DNA of 13,575 nt, taken from NCBI GenBank assembly GCA_023415915.1, contig JAEZIZ010000072.1:1-13575 (forward strand), given 5' to 3'. The notes beneath the pieces were generated by a model. It was not told where the DNA came from and did no database searches. It was given only the letters and a program-made list of their open reading frames with translations. The DNA is from Bacillota bacterium (GTDB lineage Bacteria > Bacillota > Clostridia > Christensenellales > SZUA-584). The position numbers were made by a program, and so were the translations under genes. Shown piece by piece: positions 13,539 through 13,575 of this stretch (the stretch's first letter is position 1; each line of letters starts with the position of its first letter).

Positions 13539-13575
13539 CTACCTTGCTCCGTGATCGTAGGGGATACCCTCGGCT
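13539..13575 (-). CDS. C-terminal end of a minus-strand gene, cut by the window edge
   Basis: On the minus strand a frame open to the edge reads AEGIPYDHGAR and then TAG (plus 13539-13541). The residues look protein-like, and the stop lies 14 bp from the bidirectional terminator, as expected for a converging gene. Eleven codons are too few to name a family. Confidence 0.4.
   Translation of the reverse strand, partial: AEGIPYDHGAR

Overview
The window looks like a carbohydrate or glycoside catabolism locus from an anaerobic Clostridia-type Firmicute. The support is a glycyl radical enzyme with its radical-SAM activase (oxygen-labile chemistry), a [4Fe-4S]/FMN/FAD ene-reductase-type flavoenzyme, strong AGGAGG-like ribosome binding sites, a TTG start, intermediate GC and heavy use of ATA for isoleucine. 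The genus cannot be named from sequence alone.

Left part (1-2860): the 3' end of a glycyl radical activating enzyme, then a gap with its own extended -10 promoter, then a complete 717-residue glycyl radical enzyme. Its Gly-radical loop is intact (RVTGF), but the usual active-site Cys-X-Glu is replaced by Cys-Asn-Trp. Middle part (2917-6744): a ribose/galactose-type ABC importer operon of one double-domain ATPase and two permeases, with overlapping genes and no substrate-binding protein in view. It ends in a strong terminator. Next come a sugar-type MFS permease (6830-8008) and, converging on it, a PIG-L/LmbE zinc deacetylase (8123-8938, minus strand). Right part (9060-13524): a divergent promoter region with two perfect palindromes, then a likely operon of TIM-barrel sugar isomerase/epimerase 1, a 703-residue Old Yellow Enzyme-type flavoprotein, and TIM-barrel protein 2. 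It closes with a bidirectional terminator facing the last codons of another minus-strand gene.

Two features tie the region together. First, the palindrome TTGGTATAACCAA occurs twice, 21 bp apart, between the divergent promoters. Two 10-of-13 matches sit inside the promoters of the glycyl radical enzyme and of the ABC operon, suggesting one GntR/FadR-like regulon. Second, three copies of a 35-37 nt hairpin repeat with GGGGT boxes lie after the ABC operon and between the convergent genes, and their stems show compensatory changes.

Inferred working model: an unusual sugar, sugar acid or glycoside is imported by ABC and MFS carriers, N- or O-deacetylated, epimerised or eliminated by the TIM-barrel enzymes, reduced at an activated C=C by the flavoenzyme, and cleaved or dehydrated by the glycyl radical enzyme. 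The substrate is not identifiable here.
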